Shown piece by piece: positions 9,821 through 17,700 of a stretch of 64,000 nucleotides of DNA. Where the stretch lies: assembly GCF_001908375.1 (NCBI RefSeq), contig NZ_CP017241.1, positions 1,057,001 through 1,121,000 on the forward strand, given 5' to 3'. The DNA comes from Rhizobium etli 8C-3 (GTDB lineage Bacteria > Pseudomonadota > Alphaproteobacteria > Rhizobiales > Rhizobiaceae). The notes beneath the pieces were generated by a model. The model had not been told where the DNA came from. It saw nothing but the letters and a program-made list of their open reading frames with translations, and searched no databases. Each line of letters begins with the position of its first letter. The stretch's first letter is position 1. Position numbers and translations under genes: made by a program.

Positions 9821-10441
9821 ATGCGTCACTCGCCTGCCAGCCGCATCCTGCTTCTGATAAAGACCGATGGGCCGCAACGCGCAGCGTCGATCGCCGATGT
9901 GCTGGGCATCACCTGTGAAGCGGCACGCCAGCAGCTGACGAAGCTTGCCACAGACGGTCTTGTCGAGCCGCTTACCGAGCCGGGCTCGGGCAGGGGGCGG
10001 CCAGGCCAGCTCTGGCATCTGACCCCCGCCGGCAACCAGACCTTTCCGGACGGGCATGCGGAATTGACCGCGAATCTTCTGAGCACGATGGTCGAGACGC
10101 TCGGCAGGGATGCGCTGGATACCATCATCTCGGCACGCGAGGCAGAAACCGTGAAGCGCTACCGCAAGGAGGTCTCTTCGTCCGAGCTCGCTCTGCGCGT
10201 CCGACAGCTGTCGGCGATCCGGACGCGCGAAGGTTACATGGCCGATAGCTGGATGGAAGATGACGGCTCGTTCATGCTTGTCGAAAACCACTGCCCCATC
10301 TGTGCGGCGGCCCGGGCCTGCGCCGGCTTCTGCCGATCCGAGCTCGAGACCTTTGGCAATGTGCTCGGCGCCAAAGTCGAGCGGTGCGAGCACATTCTCC
10401 TCGGCGCCCGCCGCTGCGCCTACAGGATCAGTCCGCTTTAG
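9821..10441 (+). CDS. SufR-like winged-helix regulator with C-terminal cysteine cluster
   Basis: A 206-residue regulator. Residues 5-70 form a winged helix (SRILLLIKTDGPQRAASIADVLGITCEAARQQLTKL), the arrangement seen in DeoR/ArsR-like and SufR proteins. The C-terminus carries six cysteines (about 158, 161, 167, 171, 189, 199) in the frame NHCPICAA...C...C followed by VERCEHILLGARRCAYRI. This resembles the SufR family, whose cysteines bind an iron-sulfur cluster. It is divergent from an MFS exporter and shares its control region. The signal could be an Fe-S cluster state or another thiol-reactive cue. Confidence 0.7.
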   Translation: MRHSPASRILLLIKTDGPQRAASIADVLGITCEAARQQLTKLATDGLVEPLTEPGSGRGRPGQLWHLTPAGNQTFPDGHAELTANLLSTMVETLGRDALDTIISAREAETVKRYRKEVSSSELALRVRQLSAIRTREGYMADSWMEDDGSFMLVENHCPICAAARACAGFCRSELETFGNVLGAKVERCEHILLGARRCAYRISPL

Positions 10442-10536
10442 GCCTTCGGTGCGCCGCAGCCTGGCCGAAAGGCGTTGCTTTATCGGCGCAACGCGCTATG
10501 GGTTTGCTCTGCCAAAACCGATCCGGATTCCTGCCC

Positions 10537-11544
10537 ATGTCCAATCCCGTCACTGTCGAAGTCACGCGCGGCTCGCTCGTCGAAAGCTGTCATCGCGGCA
10601 CGGTCGTTGCCGTCGACGGCGACGGCAAGGTGGTCTTCGGGCTTGGCGATATCGATGCCGGCGTTTTCCCGCGGTCCTCCTGCAAGGCAATGCAGGCGCT
10701 GCCGCTGGTCGAAAGTGGCGCGGCCGATGCCTATGGCTTCGGAAGCAAGGAACTGGCGCTCGCCTGTTCTTCACATAACGGCGAAGACGAGCATGTAGGG
10801 CTTGCCGCCTCAATGCTGGCGCGCGCTGGACGCAGCGCTGAAGCGCTCGAATGCGGTGCCCACTGGTCGTCGGACCGCAAGACTCTCATCCACCAGGCGC
10901 GCACGGTCACAGCACCGACGGCGCTGCACAACAATTGTTCCGGCAAGCATGCGGGCTTCGTCTGCGCCTGCTGCCATCGGGATATCGATCCGAAGGGTTA
11001 TGCCGGCTACGACCATCCGCTGCAGCAAGAGATACGCGGTACGATGGAGAGCCTCAGCGGCGCCGTGCTTGGCCGCGACAATTGCGGCACCGACGGCTGC
11101 TCGATCCCGACCTATGCAGTCCCGCTCCGCGGCCTTGCGCATGGCTTTGCCAAGATGGCGACCGGAAATGGCCTCGAGCCGTTGCGCGCCAAAGCCGCGC
11201 GACGCCTGTTCGACGCCTGCATGGCGGAGCCCTTCTATGTCGCAGGTACGGGACGCGCCTGCACGGAGCTGATGCAGATCGCGCCGGGCAGGATTTTCGC
11301 CAAGACCGGCGCCGAAGGCGTCTTCTGCGCTGCAATTCCCGAAGAAGGGATCTCGATTGCCGTGAAGTGCGAGGACGGGACAACCCGCGCTGCCGAGGCC
11401 ATGGTGGCGGCAGCACTCGCCCGGTTCTTCGAGAGGGGCAGCGAGGTTCACGCGAAGCTGATTTCGATGGCAGTCAAGCCGATGTACAATTGGAACGGCA
11501 TCCATGTCGGCGACGTTCGCGTCACGGCTGCGCTCGTTGCATAG
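10537..11544 (+). CDS. L-asparaginase, Rhizobium etli (class 3) type
   Basis: A 335-residue cytoplasmic asparaginase of the R. etli family, unrelated in sequence to the E. coli and plant enzymes and built on a serine beta-lactamase-like fold. The expected active-site elements are present: a serine-lysine motif in RSSCK (about 47-50), HNNCSGKHAG with Cys134 and Lys137, and DGCSIPTYAVP with Cys188. These match the zinc-site Cys-Lys-Cys pattern described for R. etli ReAV. The wording of the N-terminus (MSNPVTVEVTRGSLVESCHRG) is closer in my recollection to the constitutive ReAIV isoform. The start follows that family N-terminus; no strong ribosome site is seen. Confidence 0.88.
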   Translation: MSNPVTVEVTRGSLVESCHRGTVVAVDGDGKVVFGLGDIDAGVFPRSSCKAMQALPLVESGAADAYGFGSKELALACSSHNGEDEHVGLAASMLARAGRSAEALECGAHWSSDRKTLIHQARTVTAPTALHNNCSGKHAGFVCACCHRDIDPKGYAGYDHPLQQEIRGTMESLSGAVLGRDNCGTDGCSIPTYAVPLRGLAHGFAKMATGNGLEPLRAKAARRLFDACMAEPFYVAGTGRACTELMQIAPGRIFAKTGAEGVFCAAIPEEGISIAVKCEDGTTRAAEAMVAAALARFFERGSEVHAKLISMAVKPMYNWNGIHVGDVRVTAALVA

Positions 11545-11684
11545 TCGTGCCGTTACGGCACAGAGCGCCTCTGATAATCAGTAATTCCTAATATACATTA
11601 AACCAAATCCTGCGGGAGGAGATGCGCGGCGGCGCAATTGTCCTACTATGGTGCGGCGTTCAACCCGTGCCACGAGGGCAGGAC

Positions 11685-12422
11685 ATGTTTGCAGGCCGCT
11701 ATCTCTGGTGGATGCTGATCGCCGTCGCGATCTTCCTGTTCTTTTCCATGTGCTTCGATTACGTGACCTGGGCGATCATCGCCATGTCCGGCTGCGCCGA
11801 GATTGCCGGTTCGTGCGGACCAATCGTGCTTGCCATGTCCGGCACGATGAAGCCTTCGGGTATTGGGCTTGCGGGGGCCATCATGGTGATCTGCACATTC
11901 GCCCGTTTGCGCTACCTGTCGGTCCACTGGCTTTGGGCGCCTGTCGCGCTTGTCTGGTTTTCGACGTCGGCGGCCTTTCCGGGGATTCTCGCGGGTGGCT
12001 GGACGGGCCAGTTACGGCCGGAAATGGTGGTCGAAAGCCTGCCGGTGGCGTTCCTCTTCGTCACGGTGTTCTGCGGTTATCTCTTCATCGCCTTCGAAGA
12101 GGGGAGGATAACTCCCTTTGGCCAACGGGCCTGGCTGCGGGCCGCCATCTGGATTGCCGCAGGCTACGGCGTGCTTGCGGCGATCGCGGAAACGCCAGGC
12201 TTCGGTGCGTTTGCGGCCCGCATGTTCGGCATGCCGTGGATCGCCTTAACGATCGCGGCATTCCAGCCGCATTTGGCGGCGATCTGCGATCTCGGAACCG
12301 GCAGCATGATGCCGGCCTATGCTATGCTGGCCGTCTTCGTGGCGGCACTTTCGGCAAGCCTACTGCCGCAGGACATCGCGCGGCTCGCTGCGCCCTTCAT
12401 GCTTCGAAGATCGCGGCATTGA
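11685..12422 (+). CDS. Multi-pass membrane protein of unknown function
   Basis: About 245 residues with six or seven hydrophobic segments, starting with WWMLIAVAIFLFFSMCFDYV near the N-terminus. No family was recognised. The ATG at 11685 was chosen over an upstream in-frame ATG at 11622 because the shorter form begins directly before the first membrane helix and follows a purine-rich GAGGGCAGG. Its 3' end overlaps the convergent DeoR-type gene by 26 bases. Confidence 0.6.
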   Translation: MFAGRYLWWMLIAVAIFLFFSMCFDYVTWAIIAMSGCAEIAGSCGPIVLAMSGTMKPSGIGLAGAIMVICTFARLRYLSVHWLWAPVALVWFSTSAAFPGILAGGWTGQLRPEMVVESLPVAFLFVTVFCGYLFIAFEEGRITPFGQRAWLRAAIWIAAGYGVLAAIAETPGFGAFAARMFGMPWIALTIAAFQPHLAAICDLGTGSMMPAYAMLAVFVAALSASLLPQDIARLAAPFMLRRSRH

Positions 12423-13152
12423 GCGCCCGATAGGGCGCAAGCCGCTCTTTTGGCACTCCGGCCGAAACGATCAGTCCCGCAACGTCTGAAATGGCGAGCA
12501 CAGGGCAAGGCGAAACGCGATCGAATTTCTCCTCGGTCAGCAGGGCATATGTTTCGGCCGCGCAACGAGCGATATGGCGCTTGATCGCCGCCTCCTCGTA
12601 GTCGCCCGTCGACAGCCCGTGCACGGGATGGGCCGCGGTGACGCCGAGAAAGAAAATATCGGGCCGAAGCTGCGAAATCGCGGCCATGGCCGCAGCGCCG
12701 GTTGCCACCATCGAGTGCTTGTAGAGCCGCCCGCCTGTGAGAATGATGTCGGCGGTCGGGTGATGTTCCAGTTCCGCTGCGATCGTCGGGCTGTGCGTTG
12801 CGATGGTAAAGGCGATGTCGCGTGGCAGACACCGGGCGATCTGCGCCGTCGTCGTCCCGCCGTCGAGAAAGATCATCTGCCCCGCTTTGACCATTTGCAC
12901 CGCCCTGGCGCCGAGCCGCTGCTTGGCATCGGACGACACGCTCCTCCGCGCCGAGAAATCCGGCAGGTCGGGTGCGATCGGCATCGCGCCGCCATGCACC
13001 CGTTTCAAGAGCCCGTCGGCCGCCATCTCCCGCAGGTCGCGCCGGATCGTATCTTCCGACAGCGCCAAATCTTGGGCGACGCGCTTGGCGATGACCTGGC
13101 CGTCACGACGCAGGATGTCGAGTATCAGTGATTTGCGTTGGGTGGTCAGCAT
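12397..13152 (-). CDS. DeoR-family transcriptional regulator
   Basis: A 251-residue DeoR/GlpR-type repressor. The N-terminal helix-turn-helix reads QVIAKRVAQDLALSEDTIRRDL (about residues 18-39), followed by the LLKRVHGGA signature. The C-terminal sugar-phosphate sensor domain has FLDGGTTTAQIA, typical of the phosphosugar-isomerase-like fold. ATG 13152 was chosen because family members begin MLTTQRKSLILDIL; an upstream extension would cross the operator. It is divergent from a deoxyribosyltransferase-like gene across an elaborate palindrome. The effector is unknown, presumably a sugar phosphate or nucleoside derivative. Confidence 0.85.
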   Translation of the reverse strand: MLTTQRKSLILDILRRDGQVIAKRVAQDLALSEDTIRRDLREMAADGLLKRVHGGAMPIAPDLPDFSARRSVSSDAKQRLGARAVQMVKAGQMIFLDGGTTTAQIARCLPRDIAFTIATHSPTIAAELEHHPTADIILTGGRLYKHSMVATGAAAMAAISQLRPDIFFLGVTAAHPVHGLSTGDYEEAAIKRHIARCAAETYALLTEEKFDRVSPCPVLAISDVAGLIVSAGVPKERLAPYRALNAAIFEA

Positions 13153-13159
13153 TTCTCCA

Positions 13160-13233
13160 CACGAAAATCCACGAAACATCACGATAATGCCTGAAATGAC
13201 TCGACATGCAAGCATATTTGCGCATTATCGTGA
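13160..13233. promoter_or_regulatory. DeoR-type operator: three phased direct repeats plus a 12-bp inverted repeat
   Basis: Three CACGA-starting decamers (CACGAAAATC, CACGAAACAT, CACGATAATG) lie head to tail at 13160, 13170 and 13180, one per helical turn. TCACGATAATGC (13179-13190) is also repeated as its exact reverse complement at 13222-13233, 31 bases away. TTTCGTG-like tandem half-sites are typical of DeoR-family operators such as those of GlpR and AgaR. The site lies directly upstream of the DeoR gene and 37 bases before the divergent gene. Confidence 0.75.
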
Positions 13234-13270
13234 GATCCCGTGCATGAGGCCGGGAGTGATGGAGTTGACG

Positions 13271-13636
13271 ATGTTGATCCTGATTGCAGGGCCATACAGG
13301 TCCGGAACCGGCGATGATCCGGGAAAGATGGCGGCCAACCTGAAGCGGCTGGAGGAACCTTCCTACGCGCTCTTCAGGGCGGGCCATGTGCCGATGATCG
13401 GCGAATGGGTGGCCTTGCCGGTCTGGAATGCAGCCGGCGGCAAGTCGACCGGCGATGATCTCTACGAGGAGATCTTCCACCCCGTCGCCCACCGGCTTTT
13501 GGAGCTTTGCCAGGGCGTGCTGCGGCTGCCGGGGAACTCCAAGGGAGCTGACAACGACGTCCGCATCGCGCGCGAGCGCGGCATTCCGGTCTGGTACAAG
13601 CTGGAAGATGTGCCCGGCTGCGCGAGGGCCGCATGA
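13271..13636 (+). CDS. Nucleoside 2-deoxyribosyltransferase-like protein (DUF4406 type)
   Basis: A 121-residue single-domain protein. The N-terminal LILIAGPYRSG and the later segment LELCQGVLRLPGNSKGADNDVRIARERGIPVWY match the layout of nucleoside 2-deoxyribosyltransferase-like proteins: GPY phosphate loop, then GxSxGAD followed by (E/D)xxxA. The usual catalytic Glu position is occupied by Asp in ADNDV. ATG 13271 was chosen because GGAG sits six bases before it; an ATG at 13259 has poor spacing. It faces a DeoR regulator. A role in nucleoside or sugar salvage is an inference. Confidence 0.65.
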   Translation: MLILIAGPYRSGTGDDPGKMAANLKRLEEPSYALFRAGHVPMIGEWVALPVWNAAGGKSTGDDLYEEIFHPVAHRLLELCQGVLRLPGNSKGADNDVRIARERGIPVWYKLEDVPGCARAA

Positions 13637-13725
13637 TTGGCCGGGGCCGGCAACGGCCCCGAATTCGCCCATGGGCACGGCGCGACGGCTACGCTATATA
13701 AACCTGCCGAAAGGGAGTCTCGACC

Positions 13726-14346
13726 ATGCTGACATTTTATTTCGCGCCAAGCACCTGTGCGCTAGCAAGTCTCATCGCGCTGGAGGAATCCGGCCTTGCC
13801 TATGAAGCAAGGATGATCAGCTTCAAGGACAACGAGCAGCGTTCGCCGGAATATCTGAAGATCAACCCGAAGGGCCGCGTCCCCGCCCTCGTCACCGATC
13901 GCGGCGTAGTCACCGAAACGCCGGCGATCCTCGCCTATATCGCGCAGACCGTCCCGGCAGCCAGGCTCGCGCCGCTCGACGACCCGTTCGAGTTCGCCCG
14001 CCTGCAGTCCTTCAACAGCTACCTCTGCTCGAGCGTGCATGTGAACCATGCACACAAGCGCCGCGGTTCCCGCTGGGCAGACGATCCCGCCGCGCACGAA
14101 GCCATGCAGGCCAAGGTTCCCCAGACCATGACGGAAAGCTTCGAACTCATCGAGGAGACGATGCTCGCCGCCCCTTGGGTCATGGGCGAGCAGTATTCAG
14201 TCGCCGATCCATACCTTTTCACGATGACCGGCTGGCTGCGCGGCGATGGCGTCGATCCGATGCGATTTGCCAAGGCGAGCGCCCACTACGCCCGCATGAT
14301 GGACCGCCCTGCAGTGCAGCGGGCGCTGACGATCGAAAAGGGCTGA
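13726..14346 (+). CDS. Glutathione S-transferase
   Basis: A 206-residue cytosolic GST. The thioredoxin-like N-domain begins MLTFYFAPSTCALASLIALEE, with Ser/Cys of STCALA in the usual catalytic position of beta-class and related bacterial enzymes. INPKGRVPAL carries the cis-proline, and TETPAILAYIA completes the glutathione site. The C-terminal helical domain has YSVADPYLFTMTGWL, the typical N-capping box. AAAGGGAG precedes the ATG. It conjugates or reduces with glutathione; the physiological substrate is unknown. Confidence 0.88.
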   Translation: MLTFYFAPSTCALASLIALEESGLAYEARMISFKDNEQRSPEYLKINPKGRVPALVTDRGVVTETPAILAYIAQTVPAARLAPLDDPFEFARLQSFNSYLCSSVHVNHAHKRRGSRWADDPAAHEAMQAKVPQTMTESFELIEETMLAAPWVMGEQYSVADPYLFTMTGWLRGDGVDPMRFAKASAHYARMMDRPAVQRALTIEKG

Positions 14347-14353
14347 GGGCGCC

Positions 14354-14394
14354 CCTGTGCCCTCCTCATCTCGTCGGCACAGGAGATGGGAGGG
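14354..14394. repeat. Two overlapping, mutually exclusive hairpins
   Basis: CCTGTGCC (14354-14361) pairs with GGCACAGG (14376-14383). An alternative stem pairs CCCTCC plus CATCTC (14360-14365, 14367-14372) with GAGATG plus GGAGGG (14383-14394), with one bulged T. The two stems share bases at both ends, so only one can form. It begins seven bases after the GST stop. It may be a rhizobial intergenic palindrome or the GST transcription end; there is no T-run. Confidence 0.5.
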
Positions 14395-14446
14395 CTGGTG
14401 GCATCCGGTCCATTGCCGTTGTCTGCGCGAAAGATCCAGGTTGCAA

Positions 14447-14629
14447 TCAGGCACATTTCGTAAGCGGCCGCGTCTCGTATCGCGTTGGCTTCGGCGCTGC
14501 ATAGTTTGAAGGCAGATCGGCCATTTGCCGCAGCGACATTGTGGCGATCTGCGGATGCGACAGCGGATCATCGCCCTGAGGAGATGCCGCCTCGGATGAC
14601 CTATTCAAGAAAAACTTCAGCAATGACAT
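14447..14629 (-). CDS. Small hypothetical protein
   Basis: Sixty residues, MSLLKFFLNRSSEAASPQGD..., with no recognised family. The frame is supported by a good ribosome site (GCGAGG, six bases before the ATG on the minus strand) and ordinary amino-acid composition. It lies alone between the GST and a LysR gene, in an otherwise empty 420-base stretch. No signal peptide or clear membrane helix is seen. It may be a lineage-specific rhizobial protein, or chance. Confidence 0.4.
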   Translation of the reverse strand: MSLLKFFLNRSSEAASPQGDDPLSHPQIATMSLRQMADLPSNYAAPKPTRYETRPLTKCA

Positions 14630-14769
14630 TGCATGCCTCGCTTTCTCTGGCTCAAAAATGCACAGTGTACGGCGAAATTCCTCGCCGTTTCAGGTGCTGC
14701 GCCTCAATATCGGAGCCACGAGAAACCTTTTCAATTGAGATTATCAACGACCCGCTATAGAAAATATAT

Positions 14770-15666
14770 ATGCGCAATCTCAACTCGGTGCATTTGAATG
14801 GGCTGCGCGCGCTGGAGGCGGTCGGGCGTCTCGGTTCGCTGCAGCTTGCTGCGGAGGAACTCGGGGTCTCGATCGGTGCCGTCAGCCAGCAGGTCATCAA
14901 GACTGAAGCGCAGCTCGATCAGCTGATATTCGAGCGCACGTCGAAAGGCATGGTGGTGACGCAAGCGGGCGCGCCGGTGCTTGCGGCCCTGACGGAGGGC
15001 TTCAACCGCATGTCGCAGGCCGTCTCGATTGCGCAGCGCCGGGACGACGCCACGCTGACGATCTCCGTAGCACCCGTCTTCGCTGCCCGCTGGTTGGTGT
15101 GGCGGCTCGATCGTTTCGCCGCGCGTTTTCCGGATATCAAGCTGCGCATCGATGCAACGACTTGCCTGGTCAATCTTTCGACATCCGACGTCGATATCGG
15201 CATCCGCGTCGGTGCCGGGCAGTGGCCGGGTGTCAAGGCCGAACTGATTGTGGAGCAGGAAGTATTCCCGGTCTGCGCACCGCAGATGGCGCGCGATCTG
15301 AAGGAGCCTGCAGATATCCGGAAGCTGCCGGCCGTCATCGATGGCCGCGCCATGTTCGGCTGGGAGGTCTGGATGCAGGAGGCGGGCCTGTCGGGTTCGG
15401 CGCCGGCGACGCGCCACGTCTTCAACGACGCATCGCTCTGTCTCGATGCGGCCATCGCCGGGCAGGGCGTCATGCTCGCCTGGCAGACGCTGGCAGACTA
15501 TTCGCTGCAGGCCGGCCAGCTCGCCGTCCCCTTCACCATCCGTGCCAAAACCGGCTTCGGCCACTATTTCGTGACCGCCGAAGGCGCGCGCGAGCCGAAG
15601 AAGGTGCGCGACTTCAAGGCCTGGATCCGCGAGGAGATGGCCGGAACGGTGAAGCTGTTTGCTTGA
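14770..15666 (+). CDS. LysR-family regulator (GcvA-like)
   Basis: A 298-residue LysR regulator. The N-terminal helix-turn-helix reads LNGLRALEAVGRLGSLQLAAEELGVSIGAVSQQVIKTEAQL, which with the effector domain resembles the GcvA branch. The effector domain contains VAPVFAARWLVWRLDRF. It is transcribed in the same direction as the following nadQ gene, 106 bases downstream, but nothing links it to NAD metabolism. No divergent partner gene is present, so its target is unclear. Confidence 0.85.
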   Translation: MRNLNSVHLNGLRALEAVGRLGSLQLAAEELGVSIGAVSQQVIKTEAQLDQLIFERTSKGMVVTQAGAPVLAALTEGFNRMSQAVSIAQRRDDATLTISVAPVFAARWLVWRLDRFAARFPDIKLRIDATTCLVNLSTSDVDIGIRVGAGQWPGVKAELIVEQEVFPVCAPQMARDLKEPADIRKLPAVIDGRAMFGWEVWMQEAGLSGSAPATRHVFNDASLCLDAAIAGQGVMLAWQTLADYSLQAGQLAVPFTIRAKTGFGHYFVTAEGAREPKKVRDFKAWIREEMAGTVKLFA

Positions 15667-15772
15667 CGGCGTGGCTGGCAGTGCGCTGTGCTTCACGCTG
15701 CATTGGCTTTGTATAGCTCGTGTGGCAAAGCTGTTGGTGAGAACCCCATTTGCAGAGGAGTGATCCTTCACA

Positions 15773-16660
15773 GTGCCCATCGGCGTTGCACACGCAGAAC
15801 TGATCGCCGTCCTTGCCGCCGTAACCGACGACGACCCGCGCGTCATGACGGTCAGGAGCGGCGAAGCGTTGCCATCCGGATCCTTCGAGATGGGGCACCG
15901 CACGCTGCAGAGCGGGCTGCGGGAGTGGATTCAGGAGCAGACGGCGCATCCGGTGGGCTATCTTGAGCAGCTTTATACCTTCGCCGACCGCGACCGGCAG
16001 AATGAGATCCTCGGTGGACGGACGATCTCGATCAGCTATCTGGGGCTGGTGCGGGAGCACCCGGCGCCGGGCTGGCACAGCTGGTATGAATATTTTCCAT
16101 GGGAGGATCACCGCAAAGGCAAGCCGCCGGTCTTCGACGCGCTTGTCGACGGGCTGCGGCGCTGGGAAACGACGGATGCGGCTCGCCAGCAGAACCGCAA
16201 GCGCCGGATCGCCTTTACCTTTGGCCTGGATGGCGCCGCGTGGAACGAAGATCTCGCCCTGCAACGCTACGAGCTGCTGTACGAGGCGGGTCTGGTGGCA
16301 GAGGCCGGCGCAACCGTGGCGGAAAACCCGGGCCGGCGGATGTTTGCCGATCACCGGCGGATCCTTGCGACGGGAATAGCCAGGCTTCGGGCGAAGATCA
16401 AGTATCGTCCGGTCGTCTTCGAGCTCATGGCGGAGAGCTTCACGCTGCTGCAGCTTCAGCGCAGCGTCGAAGCACTGTCGGGCCTTACTCTTCATAAACC
16501 GAATTTCCGCCGGCTGATCGATCAGCAGCAGCTGATCGAGGAAACCGGCGAAACGACCAGCGAAACCGGCGGCCGGCCCGCGAAGCTCTTCCGCTACCGG
16601 CATGCCGTTGTCGAAGAGCGGGCGCTGTCCGGCTCGAAACTTCCGCTCTCCCGCGCTTGA
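15773..16660 (+). CDS. nadQ: NAD biosynthesis regulator NadQ (Nudix-like plus winged helix)
   Basis: A 295-residue protein of the COG4111 family, proposed from comparative genomics as the alphaproteobacterial regulator of nadABC. The N-terminal two thirds resemble a Nudix-type ligand domain (SGSFEMGHRTLQSGLREWIQEQT...VGYLEQLYTF). The C-terminal part (about 215-280, FTLLQLQRSVEALSGLTLHKPNFRRLIDQQQLIEETGE) is a winged helix like that of NrtR. The GTG start at 15773 is forced by an in-frame stop at 15761-15763; GAGGAG lies 12 bases upstream. It is immediately followed by two matching palindromes and nadABC, so it most likely represses them according to an NAD-related metabolite. Confidence 0.85.
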   Translation: MPIGVAHAELIAVLAAVTDDDPRVMTVRSGEALPSGSFEMGHRTLQSGLREWIQEQTAHPVGYLEQLYTFADRDRQNEILGGRTISISYLGLVREHPAPGWHSWYEYFPWEDHRKGKPPVFDALVDGLRRWETTDAARQQNRKRRIAFTFGLDGAAWNEDLALQRYELLYEAGLVAEAGATVAENPGRRMFADHRRILATGIARLRAKIKYRPVVFELMAESFTLLQLQRSVEALSGLTLHKPNFRRLIDQQQLIEETGETTSETGGRPAKLFRYRHAVVEERALSGSKLPLSRA

Positions 16661-16663
16661 CAT

Positions 16664-16715
16664 AAACTCAAATTGAGAATAATCAGCTCGTCCACGAAAT
16701 ACTCATTTCGAGTAT
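16664..16715. promoter_or_regulatory. Paired NadQ operators before nadA
   Basis: Two palindromes share one architecture, ACTC-N5-GAG with AT-rich flanks. Site 1 contains CTC-AAATT-GAG at 16667-16677. Site 2 is the perfect ATACTC-ATTTC-GAGTAT at 16699-16715. Their centres are 35 bases apart, near three helical turns. Site 2 directly abuts the nadA ribosome site AAGGAG. Position between nadQ and nadA and repetition of the same half-site support a NadQ operator pair. Confidence 0.75.
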
Positions 16716-16728
16716 AAAGGAGCTCGCC

Positions 16729-17700
16729 GTGAATCCTCCCGTGTCCGCGTCCTCTCTCTATGATCGCGTTAGCCGCGTCATTCCCAAGGCGGAATGGCTG
16801 ACCTTCCAGGACGATGTCGAGGCGATCCTCGATCTGAAGCGCCGCCGCAACGCCGTCATCCTCGCCCACAATTACCAGACGCCGGAGATCTTCCACGGCG
16901 TTGCCGATATCGTCGGCGACAGCCTGGCGCTGGCGCGCAGGGCGATTGAGGTGGATGCCGAGGTGATCGTGCTTGCCGGCGTCCACTTCATGGCCGAAAC
17001 AGCCAAGCTGCTTAATCCTGGAAAGACGGTGCTCATTCCCGATATGGGCGCCGGTTGCTCGCTGGCCGATTCGATCACGCCAAAGGATGTCGCGCTTTTG
17101 CGCCAGGCCCATCCCGGCGTGCCGGTCATCACCTATGTCAATACCTCGGCGGCGGTGAAAGCCGCTTCGGATATCTGCTGCACCTCGGGCAATGCCAAGG
17201 AGGTGGTCGAATCGCTTGGTGTGCCGCGCGTGCTGATGATCCCGGACGAATATCTTGCCCGCAACGTCGCAAAGGACACCGATGTCGAGATCATCGCCTG
17301 GCATGGCCACTGCGAGGTGCATGAGCTCTTCAACGCCGATGACGTCCGTAAGCTTCGGGAAAACTATCCGGGCGTCACCGTGCTCGCCCATCCGGAATGT
17401 CCGCCCGATGTGGTCGCCGAAGCGGATTTCGCCGGCTCCACCGCCATCATGTCGGACTATGTCGGCAAGAAGCGACCGGCCCGCGTCGTGCTGCTCACCG
17501 AATGTTCGATGAGCGACAACGTCGCCGTGCACCATCCGGATGTAGAATTCATCCGGCCCTGCAATCTGTGCCCACACATGAAGCGGATCACGCTTTCGAA
17601 CATTCGCACGGCGCTTCAGGAAAACCGCCACGAAGTCACCGTCGAGCCCGCCATTGCGGACGCGGCGCGGCGTGCCGTCGAAAGGATGCTGGCGATATGA
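16729..17700 (+). CDS. nadA: Quinolinate synthase NadA
   Basis: Iron-sulfur enzyme that condenses iminoaspartate with dihydroxyacetone phosphate to quinolinate. It has 323 residues. The three cluster cysteines expected for NadA fit [19 protein letters not shown] and CNLCPHMK; further conserved parts are [11 protein letters not shown] and NTSAAVKA. It starts at GTG 16729, seven bases after AAGGAG. The TGA stop overlaps the nadB ATG (ATGA), showing tight translational coupling. Control by the two NadQ-type palindromes directly upstream is likely. Confidence 0.95.
   Translation: MNPPVSASSLYDRVSRVIPKAEWLTFQDDVEAILDLKRRRNAVILAHNYQTPEIFHGVADIVGDSLALARRAIEVDAEVIVLAGVHFMAETAKLLNPGKTVLIPDMGAGCSLADSITPKDVALLRQAHPGVPVITYVNTSAAVKAASDICCTSGNAKEVVESLGVPRVLMIPDEYLARNVAKDTDVEIIAWHGHCEVHELFNADDVRKLRENYPGVTVLAHPECPPDVVAEADFAGSTAIMSDYVGKKRPARVVLLTECSMSDNVAVHHPDVEFIRPCNLCPHMKRITLSNIRTALQENRHEVTVEPAIADAARRAVERMLAI

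Noticed and set aside
14755..15903. 382-codon minus-strand frame over the LysR gene
   Set aside because: Antisense of a complete LysR regulator; basic, low-complexity product.
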